Below are positions 26,662 to 36,364 of a stretch of 64,000 nt of DNA, piece after piece (positions within the stretch are counted from its first letter, which is position 1; every line of letters starts with the position of its first letter). Made by a program: the position numbers and the translations under genes. Location: assembly GCA_050295975.1 (NCBI GenBank), contig JBNKQR010000002.1:1-64000 (forward strand). Reading direction: 5' to 3'. This stretch comes from JAPHTQ01 sp050295975 (GTDB taxonomy: Bacteria; Pseudomonadota; Gammaproteobacteria; Thiohalomonadales; Thiohalomonadaceae). Below the pieces are notes generated by a model that was given only the letters and a program-made list of their open reading frames with translations, was not told the DNA's origin and made no database searches.

Positions 26662-27525
26662 TTATACCGCCGCCGCGCCCGCCACAATCTCGGAAAGTTC
26701 CTGGGTGATCGCCGCCTGCCGTGCCTTGTTGTAGGCCAGCTGCAGTTCACCGATGAGGTTACCGGCGTTATCGGAGGCTGCTTTCATCGCCACCATTCGC
26801 GCCGCCTGCTCACAGGCGATATTTTCCACTACACCCTGATATACCAGTGATTCGACGTAACGCATCAGCAGCTCGTCCAGGACCTCTTTCGCCTCAGGCT
26901 CATAGATGTAGTCCCAGTGGTGCTGCAGACTCTTCTCCAGCTCCTTGGCTCCGATCGGCAACATCTGCTCGACCGTAGGCTTCTGCGTCATGGTGTTGAC
27001 GAATTCGTTGTAAACAACGAACAGCTTATCGATTTCACCGTTTTCAAACTTATCCAGCATGACCTTAACGGTACCGATCAGCTCCTCCAGACGGGGCGCA
27101 TCACCAAGCTGGCCAACGCTGGAAACAATGTTTCCGCCGAGGCGCTTGAAGAAGCCCATGCCTTTGGAACCGACGGTGCACAGCTCGACACCGACGCCCT
27201 TGCCACTCCACTCTTTCATCAGCGCAATGCCGGTCTTGAACATGTTGGTGTTCAGGCCGCCACACAGGCCGCGATCCGTGGAAACCAGAACGATGCCGAT
27301 TTTCTTAACTTCACGCTCCTGCATGAAGTTATGGCTGTATTCCGGATGGGCGTGAGCCAGGTGACCGATTACACGACGGATGTTTTCTGCGTAGGGACGA
27401 GTAGCACGCATGCGATCCTGCGCTTTGCGCATTTTGCTTGCTGCCACCATCTCCATCGCACGGGTGATCTTCTGCGTGTTTTGCACGCTTTTGATCTTGG
27501 TGCGTATCTCTTTTCCGCTTGCCAT
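26662..27525 (-). CDS. atpG: F1 ATP synthase gamma subunit
   Basis: 287 residues. The rotor shaft: N-terminal helix (KEIRTKIKSVQNTQKITRAM), STDRGLCGGLN and the C-terminal helix ending YNKARQAAITQELSEIVAGA are diagnostic. Confidence 0.98.
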   Translation of the reverse strand: MASGKEIRTKIKSVQNTQKITRAMEMVAASKMRKAQDRMRATRPYAENIRRVIGHLAHAHPEYSHNFMQEREVKKIGIVLVSTDRGLCGGLNTNMFKTGIALMKEWSGKGVGVELCTVGSKGMGFFKRLGGNIVSSVGQLGDAPRLEELIGTVKVMLDKFENGEIDKLFVVYNEFVNTMTQKPTVEQMLPIGAKELEKSLQHHWDYIYEPEAKEVLDELLMRYVESLVYQGVVENIACEQAARMVAMKAASDNAGNLIGELQLAYNKARQAAITQELSEIVAGAAAV

Positions 27526-27540
27526 CGTTTAGGCCCTCGC

Positions 27541-29085
27541 TTACCAGGTGCTGCTGGACTTGAACTTCTCCAGTGCTGCACGCAGGCCTTTTTCGATTTC
27601 GTCGTTGTAGTCACCGGACTCGTTGATCTGGCTCAGCAGGTCGGCCTGTTCGGACTTCATGTAGGCCTGCATTGCGTTCTCAAAATCAACAACCTTGTTC
27701 ACTTCAACGTCGTCCAGGAAGCCCTGGTTGGCGGCGAACAGGGAAACAGCCATCTGCGCTACGCTCATGGTGGCGTACTGCATCTGCTTCATCAGTTCGG
27801 TTACGCGCTGACCACGCTCAATCTGCTTACGGGTAGACTCATCAAGGTCAGAAGCAAACTGGGCGAAAGCCGCCAGTTCACGATACTGAGCCAGGTCGAG
27901 ACGAACACCACCACCAAGCTTCTTGATGATCTTGGTCTGGGCTGCACCACCTACACGGGATACCGACAGACCGGCGTTAATCGCAGGACGGATACCGGAG
28001 TTGAACAGGTCGGTCTCAAGGAAGATCTGACCGTCGGTGATGGAGATAACGTTGGTCGGTACGAAGGCAGATACGTCACCGGCCTGGGTCTCGATAACCG
28101 GCAGCGCGGTAAGAGAACCTGTTTTGCCTTTCACCTTGCCGTCGGTCATCTTCTCAACCCAGTCGGCGTTGACGCGCGCTGCGCGCTCAAGCAGACGTGA
28201 GTGGAGGTAGAAAACGTCACCAGGATAAGCTTCACGGCCCGGCGGACGACGCAGCAGCAGGGATACCTGACGGTAGGCCCAGGCTTGCTTGGTCAGGTCA
28301 TCGTATACGATCAGTGCATCTTCGCCCTTGTCGCGGAAGTATTCGCCCATGGCGCAACCGGAGTAAGGTGCGATGTACTGCAGTGCGGCTGAGTCAGAAG
28401 CGGTCGCGGCGATAACAATGGTGTGCTCCAGCGCGCCGTGCTCTTCCAGCTTGCGAACCACGTTAGCGATAGAAGAGGCCTTCTGGCCAACTGCTACGTA
28501 GATACACTTAACGCCGGTACCTTTCTGGTTGATGATCGCGTCGATAGCAACGGCGGTTTTACCGGTCTGGCGGTCACCGATGATCAGCTCGCGCTGACCA
28601 CGGCCGATTGGCACCATGGAGTCGATAGACTTAAGGCCGGTTTGCAGCGGCTGGTCTACCGATTTACGCCACAGAACGCCGGGGGCGATCTTCTCAATCG
28701 GAGAAGAACCCTGGGCTTCGATTGGGCCTTTACCGTCAATGGGGTTACCCAGTGAGTCGACGACACGACCCAGCAGGCCTTCGCCTACAGGCACTTCCAT
28801 GATGCGACCGGTACAGGTGACCTTGTCGCCTTCAGTGATGTGCTCGTAAGGGCCGAGGATTACCGCACCAACAGAGTCACGCTCAAGGTTGAGCGCCAGG
28901 CCGAAGGTGTTGTTCGGGAACTCAAGCATTTCGCCAGACATTACGTCAGCCAGACCGTGGATACGGGCGATACCGTCGGTCAAGCTGACCACGGTGCCCT
29001 CGGTGCGAGCTTCGGTGACCGTCTCAAAGCCAGCGATGCGCTTTTTAATCAGTTCACTGATTTCAGATGGATTCAATTGCTGCAT
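27541..29085 (-). CDS. atpA: F1 ATP synthase alpha subunit
   Basis: 514 residues. Non-catalytic nucleotide-binding subunit: MQQLNPSEISELIKKRI at the start, P-loop GDRQTGKTAVAID, and the family signature PAINAGLSVSRVGGAAQ. Sits 26 bases after atpH. Confidence 0.98.
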   Translation of the reverse strand: MQQLNPSEISELIKKRIAGFETVTEARTEGTVVSLTDGIARIHGLADVMSGEMLEFPNNTFGLALNLERDSVGAVILGPYEHITEGDKVTCTGRIMEVPVGEGLLGRVVDSLGNPIDGKGPIEAQGSSPIEKIAPGVLWRKSVDQPLQTGLKSIDSMVPIGRGQRELIIGDRQTGKTAVAIDAIINQKGTGVKCIYVAVGQKASSIANVVRKLEEHGALEHTIVIAATASDSAALQYIAPYSGCAMGEYFRDKGEDALIVYDDLTKQAWAYRQVSLLLRRPPGREAYPGDVFYLHSRLLERAARVNADWVEKMTDGKVKGKTGSLTALPVIETQAGDVSAFVPTNVISITDGQIFLETDLFNSGIRPAINAGLSVSRVGGAAQTKIIKKLGGGVRLDLAQYRELAAFAQFASDLDESTRKQIERGQRVTELMKQMQYATMSVAQMAVSLFAANQGFLDDVEVNKVVDFENAMQAYMKSEQADLLSQINESGDYNDEIEKGLRAALEKFKSSSTW

Positions 29086-29111
29086 TTCTAATGTCCTCTA
29101 ACAGGTCAGGT

Positions 29112-29648
29112 TCAGTGGGCTAAGGCAGTGGCGAGCTTTTCCAGCTTGCCGACCACTGAACCGTCGATGACCACGTCTCCAGCACGGATGATTGCGCCAC
29201 CCAACAGGGATTCGTCAATCTTGCACTCCAGGGTAACTTCACGACCCAACCGCTTCGTCAGTGACTCGGCGATGCTCTTCTCCTGCGCTTTGCTCAGCGT
29301 AGTGGCAGAGGTCACCTCGGCAACGATGGTGCCTTCTACTGCGGCACGCTCAGCCTCAAACAGCTCGGCCACTTCGGGCAGGGCGGTGAGGCGGTCGTTG
29401 TCGGCCAGGGTACGGATCATGTTCTTGCCTGCGTCGTTCAGCTTATCGCCGCAAACTTCAATGAACAGATCACCCGCCTGGGCGTTGTCGTAACTAGGGC
29501 TGTTGATGAGAGCGACCATTTGCGGGTCAGCAGCGATGGCGGCAGTGTACTGCAGCATCTCTGACCAACCTTTCAGATCGCCCTGCTCCTGGGCAAGGGC
29601 GAAAATCGCCTGTGCGTAGGGGCGTGCGATTGTAATTGTTTCAGCCAT
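29112..29648 (-). CDS. atpH: F1 ATP synthase delta subunit
   Basis: 178 residues. Peripheral-stalk cap; N-terminal helices (TIARPYAQAIFALAQEQGD) and the conserved C-terminal IIRAGDVVIDGSVVGKLEKL are present. Start 11 bases after the atpF stop. Confidence 0.97.
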   Translation of the reverse strand: MAETITIARPYAQAIFALAQEQGDLKGWSEMLQYTAAIAADPQMVALINSPSYDNAQAGDLFIEVCGDKLNDAGKNMIRTLADNDRLTALPEVAELFEAERAAVEGTIVAEVTSATTLSKAQEKSIAESLTKRLGREVTLECKIDESLLGGAIIRAGDVVIDGSVVGKLEKLATALAH

Positions 29649-29659
29649 GGCTCAAGACC

Positions 29660-30130
29660 TTATATTTGTGAAACAAGGTCTTTAAGCAGGGCGTCGTGGG
29701 CCTTGTCGTCAATTTCACGACTCAGCACCTTGCCAGCGCCGGCGACGGCGATAGAGACAACCTGACCACGCAGGTGCTCCTTGGCTCGGTTCACTTCCTG
29801 CTCGATTTCCGCGTTGGCGGAGGCGACGATACGTGCGCCTTCGCTACGTGCGGTCTCTTTGGCTTCTTCCACGATTTCGCTGCCACGCTTATTTGCCTGG
29901 GCGATGATGCCAGAAGCCTCTTTCTTGGCTTCAGCGATCAGCTCCGCAGCGCGCTTCTCAGCCAGCTCCTGCTCGTGAATACCGCGCTCGGCGGCGGCAA
30001 GGCCTTCAGCGATCTTCAGCTTGCGCTCTTCAAGCGCAGCCATAATCGGTGGCCACACAAACTTCATGCAGAACCACACGAAGAAGATGAAGCTAATGGC
30101 TTGCCCTATAAGGGTTGCATTAATGTTCAT
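29660..30130 (-). CDS. atpF: Fo ATP synthase subunit b
   Basis: 156 residues. One N-terminal membrane helix (ATLIGQAISFIFFVWFCMKF) then a long Ala/Glu/Lys-rich coiled coil forming the peripheral stalk, ending with conserved AGAGKVLSREIDDKAHDALL. Encoded between c and delta as usual. Confidence 0.97.
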   Translation of the reverse strand: MNINATLIGQAISFIFFVWFCMKFVWPPIMAALEERKLKIAEGLAAAERGIHEQELAEKRAAELIAEAKKEASGIIAQANKRGSEIVEEAKETARSEGARIVASANAEIEQEVNRAKEHLRGQVVSIAVAGAGKVLSREIDDKAHDALLKDLVSQI

Positions 30131-30188
30131 GCCTGTACCTCGTGTTGATAACCGGTAGATTCCGTAAACAAAACGTTAACGGAGTCGA

Positions 30189-30422
30189 TTAACCGGCCAG
30201 CGCGAACAGAACGTACATGGCAAGACCAACGGCAATCATCGGTACCGCGTCAACCAGACCCATTACGATGAAGAACTGGGTACGCAGCATCGGAATCAGC
30301 TCCGGCTGGCGAGCAGCGCCTTCAAGGAAACGACCACCGAGGATGCCGATACCAACCGCGGCACCCACAGCGCCCAGACCCATCATGATTGCGCCAGCAA
30401 TAACCAACAATGCTTGTTCCAT
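30189..30422 (-). CDS. atpE: Fo ATP synthase subunit c
   Basis: 77 residues, two membrane helices with the GAVGAAVGIGILGGRFLEG first helix, the polar loop ARQPE and the ion-carrying Asp in MGLVDAVPMIAVGL. The lack of sodium-type ligand residues around the Asp suggests proton coupling. Confidence 0.97.
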   Translation of the reverse strand: MEQALLVIAGAIMMGLGAVGAAVGIGILGGRFLEGAARQPELIPMLRTQFFIVMGLVDAVPMIAVGLAMYVLFALAG

Positions 30423-30484
30423 TTTGATCTCCTGTTTCTAAAGTTAAATAGTTTAAATAGTGGATAAAGTGTTAATACAAAAAA

Positions 30485-31342
30485 TTAGTGATGTTCCTGA
30501 TGCGCCATATCCAGATAGACGATGGTCAGGGTCATAAAGATGAACGCCTGCAGCGTGATAATCAGGATGTGGAAAATAGCCCAGCCGAGCTGAAGGAAAC
30601 CGGCGAAACCGCCCATTACCCAACCCGCGCCGTACATAATCGCGATGAGGATGAAGATCATCTCACCGGCGTACATGTTGCCGAAGAGTCGCAGTGCCAG
30701 AGAGATCGGCTTGGCGATCAGGCCGACACCTTCCAGAACCAGGTTGACCGGGAAGAGCCACTTGGGGAACGGCTGGAACGCCAGTTCGCCGAAGAAGCCG
30801 CCGGCGCCTTTCATCTTAATGCTGTAGAAGAGCACCAGTACAAATACCGACAACGCCATACCGAAGGTGGCGTTGGGGTCGGTGCTGGGCACGACTTTCA
30901 TGTAGGGAATACCGACCGCTGTAGCCAGTTGCGGCAGGAAGTCGATGGCGATGAGGTCCATGAAGTTCATCAACCAGATCCAGACGAAGATGGTCAGCGC
31001 CAGCGGGGCGACGATATCATTCTTGGCGGAAAAGGAACCACGCACGCTGCTGTCGATGAATTCGATGATCCACTCAACAAAGTTTTGCACGCCGCTCGGG
31101 GTGTCCGCGCTGGCCTTCTTTGCCGCAGAACGGAAAATCAGGATAAAGACCAGACCGAGGAAAAAGGACCAACCAAGGGTGTCAAGATGAAAGGCCCAGA
31201 AGCCCATCTCTTTTGCCGCCTCAGCACCGTGGGCAATGCCCCAGGTACCGTCGGGATGTTGGCCGAATGTGAGGTTTTGCAGGTGGTGTCTGATGTACTC
31301 CGAAGAAGTGTGACCTTCGCTAGCCATGTCTACGTCTCGCAT
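30485..31342 (-). CDS. atpB: Fo ATP synthase subunit a
   Basis: 285 residues with five to six membrane helices. The essential Arg lies in LALRLFGNMYAGEMI; LMNFMDLIAIDFLPQLA and the terminal His-rich tail are typical of gammaproteobacterial AtpB. Forms the proton half-channels with ring c. The start overlaps atpI by 23 bases. A second Met (residue 6, MASEGHTS) is an alternative start. Confidence 0.97.
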   Translation of the reverse strand: MRDVDMASEGHTSSEYIRHHLQNLTFGQHPDGTWGIAHGAEAAKEMGFWAFHLDTLGWSFFLGLVFILIFRSAAKKASADTPSGVQNFVEWIIEFIDSSVRGSFSAKNDIVAPLALTIFVWIWLMNFMDLIAIDFLPQLATAVGIPYMKVVPSTDPNATFGMALSVFVLVLFYSIKMKGAGGFFGELAFQPFPKWLFPVNLVLEGVGLIAKPISLALRLFGNMYAGEMIFILIAIMYGAGWVMGGFAGFLQLGWAIFHILIITLQAFIFMTLTIVYLDMAHQEHH

Positions 31343-31718
31343 TTGATTTCAGAAAACCTTCGTACACCATCGTGAAGTGACCGACGATGTAGGCGCAAAG
31401 CAGTGGTAAAGGCTCAAGCCGGATCAGTCCGATACCGATGGCGAGCAGGGCCACTGTTGCAACAAAACGCTCGAACGCACAGCGGTAGAGATAACGCATG
31501 TTACGTTCTGCACTGAGGCCTGCAATGCGGCCGGCGCGTGCAAGCTGCCGTACCTGCTGCAGGTGGTTGAGCACGATAATAAGCGTGCCGTAAAACACCG
31601 CCAGAGCGGATGACCACCCTTGAAGGGCGTAAAAAAGTCCGGCCAGGGCGCCAGAGGGAAGGAGGTACCAAATAACGATTCTTCTTATCGCGCTTGTATG
31701 TACCTGGGCATCGCTCAT
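31320..31718 (-). CDS. atpI: ATP synthase protein I
   Basis: 132 residues, four hydrophobic segments (IVIWYLLPSGALAGLFYAL; AVFYGTLIIVLNHL). AtpI is a small membrane protein that assists c-ring assembly and begins the atp operon. The 200 bases upstream to parB should contain the operon promoter; there is AT-rich sequence around 31858-31895 but no box I would assign confidently. Confidence 0.88.
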   Translation of the reverse strand: MSDAQVHTSAIRRIVIWYLLPSGALAGLFYALQGWSSALAVFYGTLIIVLNHLQQVRQLARAGRIAGLSAERNMRYLYRCAFERFVATVALLAIGIGLIRLEPLPLLCAYIVGHFTMVYEGFLKSNARRRHG

Positions 31719-31901
31719 CTATTTACCTGGCTGCCCCCCGCACCGTTCAATTAAAGAGTACGAAACGCATGTTTCAGCAACGTAACGCAAGGGGCAAAAA
31801 CGAAGCTCTCAGCGGCGCGAAAGTATATCTAGCGAAGCTGCTAGCGTCAATGATGGCACAATAAAAAAGCTTTATATAAGCGAGATTAGATGTTTCAGAC
31901 A

Positions 31902-31919
31902 GCGAAGGGAGTCCTTCGC
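31902..31919. terminator. Hairpin directly after parB
   Basis: GCGAAGG and CCTTCGC pair perfectly around a 4-base loop, 2 bases after the parB stop codon. A T-run appears only some 35 bases further on in the minus direction, so termination is plausible but not of the canonical form. Confidence 0.5.
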
Positions 31920-31921
31920 CG

Positions 31922-32806
31922 TTATTTGATGTGATCGAGAATACCGTCCAGCTCATCAAGGCTGTTGTAGCTGATCACCAGCTTGCCCTTGCCCTGTGAG
32001 CCGTGCTGGAGAGCCACTTTGGCCCCCAATTTGTCACCCAGGTCCTGCTCCAGACGGCGAACGTCCGGGTCTTGTGTCTGTGTCGGTTTGGCCGATTTGC
32101 CCTGAGGTTGCTCCAGGGTGTGTTTGACCAGTCGCTCGGTTTCACGAACCGACATACCTTTGGCTGCCACCTGTTGTGCAACTTTGATCTGTTGCTCGCC
32201 TTCCAGCGCCAGCAGGGCACGGGCATGACCCATCTCCAGTTCACCCTGCTCCAGCATCCTCTTGACCGGCTCGGCCAGACTGAGCAGGCGCAGCAGGTTT
32301 GACACCGCGGCACGGGAGCGACCCACTGCATCAGCGGTCTGCTGATGGGTCAGGCCAAATTCCTCGATCAGGCGATGCAGTGCGGTCGCCTCTTCCATCG
32401 GGTTGAGCCCTTCGCGCTGGATATTCTCGATCAGCGCCATCGCCATGGCGGCCTGATCCGGTACATCGCGAACCACAGCCGGGATTTCGTGCAGGCCTGC
32501 CAGTTGCGCGGCACGCCAGCGACGCTCACCAGCAATGATTTCGTAACGATCCCCGGCTACCGGGCGAACCACGATGGGCTGCACCACACCCTGGGCACGA
32601 ATGGAGTTGGCCAGCTCTTCCAGGGTATCGGGATGCATGTCGACCCGTGGCTGATAAACGCCACGTTGCAGGATATCGACCGGCAGATTCTTCAGCAGAC
32701 CATCGGCCGACGCCTCTTCTACGGTAGAAGGTGGCGCCTCGTAGGAACCGCTGTTACCCAACAGAGCATCAAGCCCTTTGCCCAAACCTCGTTTTTTCGC
32801 TGCCAT
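31922..32806 (-). CDS. parB: Chromosome partitioning protein ParB
   Basis: 294 residues. CTP-dependent clamp that loads at parS and spreads. The N-terminal KKRGLGKGLDALLG, the CTP-binding GERRWRAAQLAGL, the HTH region (LTHQQTADAVGRSRAAVSNL) and a C-terminal dimer domain (KGKLVISYNSLDELDGIL) are all present. It follows parA by 38 bases. No parS match was noticed in the window. Confidence 0.96.
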   Translation of the reverse strand: MAAKKRGLGKGLDALLGNSGSYEAPPSTVEEASADGLLKNLPVDILQRGVYQPRVDMHPDTLEELANSIRAQGVVQPIVVRPVAGDRYEIIAGERRWRAAQLAGLHEIPAVVRDVPDQAAMAMALIENIQREGLNPMEEATALHRLIEEFGLTHQQTADAVGRSRAAVSNLLRLLSLAEPVKRMLEQGELEMGHARALLALEGEQQIKVAQQVAAKGMSVRETERLVKHTLEQPQGKSAKPTQTQDPDVRRLEQDLGDKLGAKVALQHGSQGKGKLVISYNSLDELDGILDHIK

Positions 32807-32844
32807 GGTCGTTGCTATTATCGCTTATGTTCTTGGAGATGCGG

Positions 32845-33630
32845 TTAGACCGCCTGTTTGTGCTCGTCACCACGGCGCAGGATCTCACCGGCCAGGGCTA
32901 GATAGGCCATCGCGCCACGGGAGGTACGATCGTACTGCAGTGCCGGGATGCCGTGGCTAGGGGCCTCAGCCAGACGCACGTTGCGCGGGATCACGGTACG
33001 GTAGACCTTGTCGCCGAAATGCATGATCAACTGACCGGAGACGTCGCTGGAGAGGTTGTTGCGCGGGTCGTACATGGTGCGCAGCAGACCTTCCACCTCC
33101 AGACCCGGATTAACCGTCGATTTGATCTCTTCGATGGTATTGAGCAGCGCGCTCAGACCTTCCAGCGCATAGTACTCACACTGCATTGGGATCATCACCG
33201 AGTCGGCAGCCACCAGGGCGTTAAGGGTCAACATGTTCAGGGAGGGTGGGCAGTCGACCAGTATGTAGTCGTACTTATCACGGACCGCTTCCAGCGCATT
33301 ACGCAGGCGGTGGGCGCGGCCCTCGGTCATGTCCAGCAACTCCACCTCTGCGGCGGTCAGGTCACCATTACTGGGAAGAATATCGTAATTGGCGGCCTCA
33401 GCATGCAGGATCGCCTGTTCCGCTTTGGCCTCACCCATCAGCACATGGTAGCTACTGTATTCGTAACTGCCCTTGTCGATGCCGCTACCGACGGTGGCAT
33501 TACCCTGGGGATCGAAATCGACAACCAGCACGCTGCGCTTGGTCGCCACGAAGGAGGCACCGAGATTGATGCAGGTGGTGGTCTTGGCCACCCCACCCTT
33601 CTGATTCGCTACTGCGATGATCTTGCCCAT
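32845..33630 (-). CDS. parA: Chromosome partitioning ATPase ParA (Soj)
   Basis: 261 residues. Deviant Walker A ANQKGGVAKTTTCINL at the N-terminus, Walker A' and B regions VLVVDFDPQGNAT and ILVDCPPSLNML. Partner of ParB in origin segregation. Between rsmG and parB as in most proteobacteria. Confidence 0.97.
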   Translation of the reverse strand: MGKIIAVANQKGGVAKTTTCINLGASFVATKRSVLVVDFDPQGNATVGSGIDKGSYEYSSYHVLMGEAKAEQAILHAEAANYDILPSNGDLTAAEVELLDMTEGRAHRLRNALEAVRDKYDYILVDCPPSLNMLTLNALVAADSVMIPMQCEYYALEGLSALLNTIEEIKSTVNPGLEVEGLLRTMYDPRNNLSSDVSGQLIMHFGDKVYRTVIPRNVRLAEAPSHGIPALQYDRTSRGAMAYLALAGEILRRGDEHKQAV

Positions 33631-33658
33631 TGATTTCTCCCCTAAAATTCCTTGCCGG

Positions 33659-34291
33659 TCACTGCCCTTGCCCGATACGCAACAGGTGTCGCTGCTCCTG
33701 TTCCAGACCCGGCACCCTGAGCGGAATCACCTCAATCAGATGATAGCCCGGTGGCAGGGCAGCCAGTTCCTCTTCGGGTACGGCGCCCTTCATTGCCAGA
33801 AATTCCCCGTGCGGGGTCAACAGGTGGCGGGAGCCTGTCAGAATAACAGCAACCGGGGCGAATGCGCGAGTGATAATACAATCGAAGCCGTCATCATCCT
33901 GGAACGCCTCGACCCGTTCGTGCACCACGGTCACATTTTCCAGTTGCAACGAGGCCTTGGCCTGAATCAGGAAGCGGGTTTTCTTGCTGTTGCTGTCGAG
34001 CAACACGAACTGCCGTTCAGGAAAAACCAGTGCCAGGGGGATCCCCGGCAGGCCACCGCCGGTGCCCACATCGATGGTCCGCTGGGCGTCGAAGTGGGGT
34101 AGCACCGCCAGAGAGTCGAGCAGGTGGCGGGTGACCATCTCTGCCGGATCACGCACCGCGGTCAGGTTGTAGGCCTTGTTCCATTTGGCCAGCAGTTCCA
34201 CGTAGGCGATCAGCCTGTCACGTACTGGTTCGGGTAGATCCAGTCCCAGCTTTACCAGCCCGGTGTCGAGTATTTTGCGTAGTTCGCTCAA
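33659..34291 (-). CDS. rsmG: 16S rRNA (guanine-527-N7)-methyltransferase RsmG
   Basis: 210 residues. The SAM-binding motif DVGTGGGLPGIPLAL and the N-terminal KWNKAYNLTAVRDP are diagnostic of RsmG (GidB). The start overlaps the mnmG stop by 4 bases. Confidence 0.97.
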   Translation of the reverse strand: MSELRKILDTGLVKLGLDLPEPVRDRLIAYVELLAKWNKAYNLTAVRDPAEMVTRHLLDSLAVLPHFDAQRTIDVGTGGGLPGIPLALVFPERQFVLLDSNSKKTRFLIQAKASLQLENVTVVHERVEAFQDDDGFDCIITRAFAPVAVILTGSRHLLTPHGEFLAMKGAVPEEELAALPPGYHLIEVIPLRVPGLEQEQRHLLRIGQGQ

Positions 34292-36180
34292 GAACCGATG
34301 ACCTTCGAGTTACTGCGTTTCTTCAGGTGTACCAGCAGCAACGAAATGGCCGCCGGGGTGACACCGGGGATGCGTGAGGCGTGGCCCAGGGTGGCGGGAC
34401 GATTGCGCGCCAGCTTTTCCGCCACCTCGGCGGAGAGGCCTCGCACTGCGGCGTAGTCAAACTCCTCAGGTATCACGGTCGATTCGTGACGCAGACTGCG
34501 CTCGATCTCGTCGCGCTGACGATCGATATAACCAGCATATTTGGCCTGAATCGTCACCTGCTCTGCCACGGCCGGGTCGGCCACCGGTTCCAGCTCCGGC
34601 AGCAGTTTGAAGAGATCCTCATAGCTCACGTCGGGACGGCGTAGCAGTTCGTCGAGTCGATATTCACGGCTCAATTCACCACCCAAAATCTGCTCGGCAC
34701 TGGTCAACTTGCCGGGACGGGCCAGGGTCCCTTTAAGTCGCTGCTGCTCCTGTTCGATCGCCTCGCGCTTGGTCTCGAATGCGGCCCAGCGTTCATCATC
34801 CACCAGTCCCAGTTCGCGGCCGATGGGGGTAAGACGCAGATCAGCATTATCCTCGCGCAGCAGCAGGCGGTACTCGGCACGGGAGGTGAACATGCGATAG
34901 GGCTCGGCGGTGCCCCGAGTGATCAGGTCGTCTACCAGCACCCCGAGGTAGGCCTCGTCGCGACGTGGTGACCACGCCTCTCTGCCCTGCACCTGCAAGG
35001 CTGCATTGGCCCCGGCCAGCAATCCCTGAGCGGCTGCCTCTTCGTAACCGGTCGTACCGTTGATCTGTCCGGCAAAGAAGAGGCCCGTGATCGCCTTGGT
35101 CTCCAGGCTTGGTTTGAGATCCCGCGGGTCGAAGAAATCGTATTCGATGGCGTAGCCGGGACGGACGATATGGGCGTTCTCGAAACCACGGATGGAACGC
35201 ACCAGCGCCAGTTGCACATCAAAGGGCAGCGAGGTGGAGATACCGTTAGGGTAGACCTCGTGGGTAGTGAGCCCCTCCGGCTCAACAAAAATCTGGTGGG
35301 CGTCGCGCTCGGAAAAGCGCACCACCTTATCCTCTATAGAGGGGCAGTAGCGTGGCCCCACCCCTTCGATGACGCCGCTGTACATGGGTGAGCGGTCCAG
35401 TCCGCCACGAATGATCTCGTGGGTTTTTTCACTGGTGTGGGTGATAAAACAGGAAATCTGCGGCGGGTGTTCCTCACGGTGGCCGAGGAAAGAGAAAACC
35501 GGCGCCGGGTTATCTCCCTGCTGCTCCTGCATCAGCGAGTAATCGAGGGTGCGGCCATCGAGGCGCGGCGGGGTGCCGGTTTTGAGCCGTTCTACCCGCA
35601 ACGACAGCTCGCGTAGACGTCGTGAGAGTGCATTGGCGGGCGGGTCTCCGGCACGGCCCCCCTCATAATTGGCCTGACCGATATGGATCAGTCCGCCGAG
35701 AAAGGTGCCGACAGTGAGCACCACGGTCGGGGCATTGAAGCGCAGGCCCATCTGGGTGACCACGCCGGTAACCCGATCCCCTTCAACGATGAGATCCTCC
35801 ACCGCCTGTTGAAACAGACTGAGATTGGGCTGGTTCTCCAGCGCATGGCGCACCGCCGCCTTATAGAGCTGGCGATCCGCCTGGGCACGGGTGGCACGCA
35901 CCGCCGGGCCCTTGGAGGCATTCAGTATGCGGAACTGGATACCGCCCCTGTCGATGGCACGGCCCATCAGTCCGCCAAGGGCATCCACCTCTTTCACCAG
36001 ATGGCCCTTGCCTATCCCACCAACGGCCGGGTTGCAGGACATCTGCCCCAGGGTTTCGATGTTGTGACTCAACAGCAGGGTACGCGCACCCATCCGCGCC
36101 GCGGCCATGGCCGCCTCGGTTCCGGCGTGTCCGCCGCCTACCACAATGACATCGAAAGATTCAGGATAGATCATGTTCAT
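34288..36180 (-). CDS. mnmG: tRNA uridine-34 carboxymethylaminomethyl-modifying enzyme MnmG
   Basis: 630 residues. FAD-binding VVGGGHAGTEAAMAAARMG, the SCNPAVGGIGKGHLVKE segment with its conserved Cys, and a second LKTGTPPRLDGRTLD motif identify MnmG (GidA), which with MnmE modifies wobble uridines. The true start may be the third codon (ATG 36174). The 184 bases upstream, divergent from the PilZ gene, held no obvious DnaA-box cluster. Confidence 0.97.
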   Translation of the reverse strand: MNMIYPESFDVIVVGGGHAGTEAAMAAARMGARTLLLSHNIETLGQMSCNPAVGGIGKGHLVKEVDALGGLMGRAIDRGGIQFRILNASKGPAVRATRAQADRQLYKAAVRHALENQPNLSLFQQAVEDLIVEGDRVTGVVTQMGLRFNAPTVVLTVGTFLGGLIHIGQANYEGGRAGDPPANALSRRLRELSLRVERLKTGTPPRLDGRTLDYSLMQEQQGDNPAPVFSFLGHREEHPPQISCFITHTSEKTHEIIRGGLDRSPMYSGVIEGVGPRYCPSIEDKVVRFSERDAHQIFVEPEGLTTHEVYPNGISTSLPFDVQLALVRSIRGFENAHIVRPGYAIEYDFFDPRDLKPSLETKAITGLFFAGQINGTTGYEEAAAQGLLAGANAALQVQGREAWSPRRDEAYLGVLVDDLITRGTAEPYRMFTSRAEYRLLLREDNADLRLTPIGRELGLVDDERWAAFETKREAIEQEQQRLKGTLARPGKLTSAEQILGGELSREYRLDELLRRPDVSYEDLFKLLPELEPVADPAVAEQVTIQAKYAGYIDRQRDEIERSLRHESTVIPEEFDYAAVRGLSAEVAEKLARNRPATLGHASRIPGVTPAAISLLLVHLKKRSNSKVIGS

Positions 36181-36364
36181 TCACCAAGAAGGGCCGCACA
36201 TTGTACGTCCACCTACTCTTCAGGCCAATTCCTGTCGGCCGATACATTCTGTGGTGGGATTCCGCCAATATCCATGAACTTGGTGTTAGATTGTGCGAGG
36301 ATATAGACTACGGAGCTTTCAGCGACGCTGCGGCGACGCCCCCCGGAACAGATACGGATAAACC

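Noticed and set aside
26917..28200. Long open frame (427 codons) on the plus strand
   Set aside because: Lies antisense to atpG and atpA, which are certain; GC-rich codon bias of those genes keeps the opposite frame open.
30488..31375. Open frame of 295 codons on the plus strand
   Set aside because: Exactly antisense to atpB; low-complexity charged translation.
36181..36364. Possible replication origin next to mnmG
   Set aside because: No cluster of DnaA-box-like TTATCCACA motifs and no dnaA, dnaN or gyrB gene nearby in the window.
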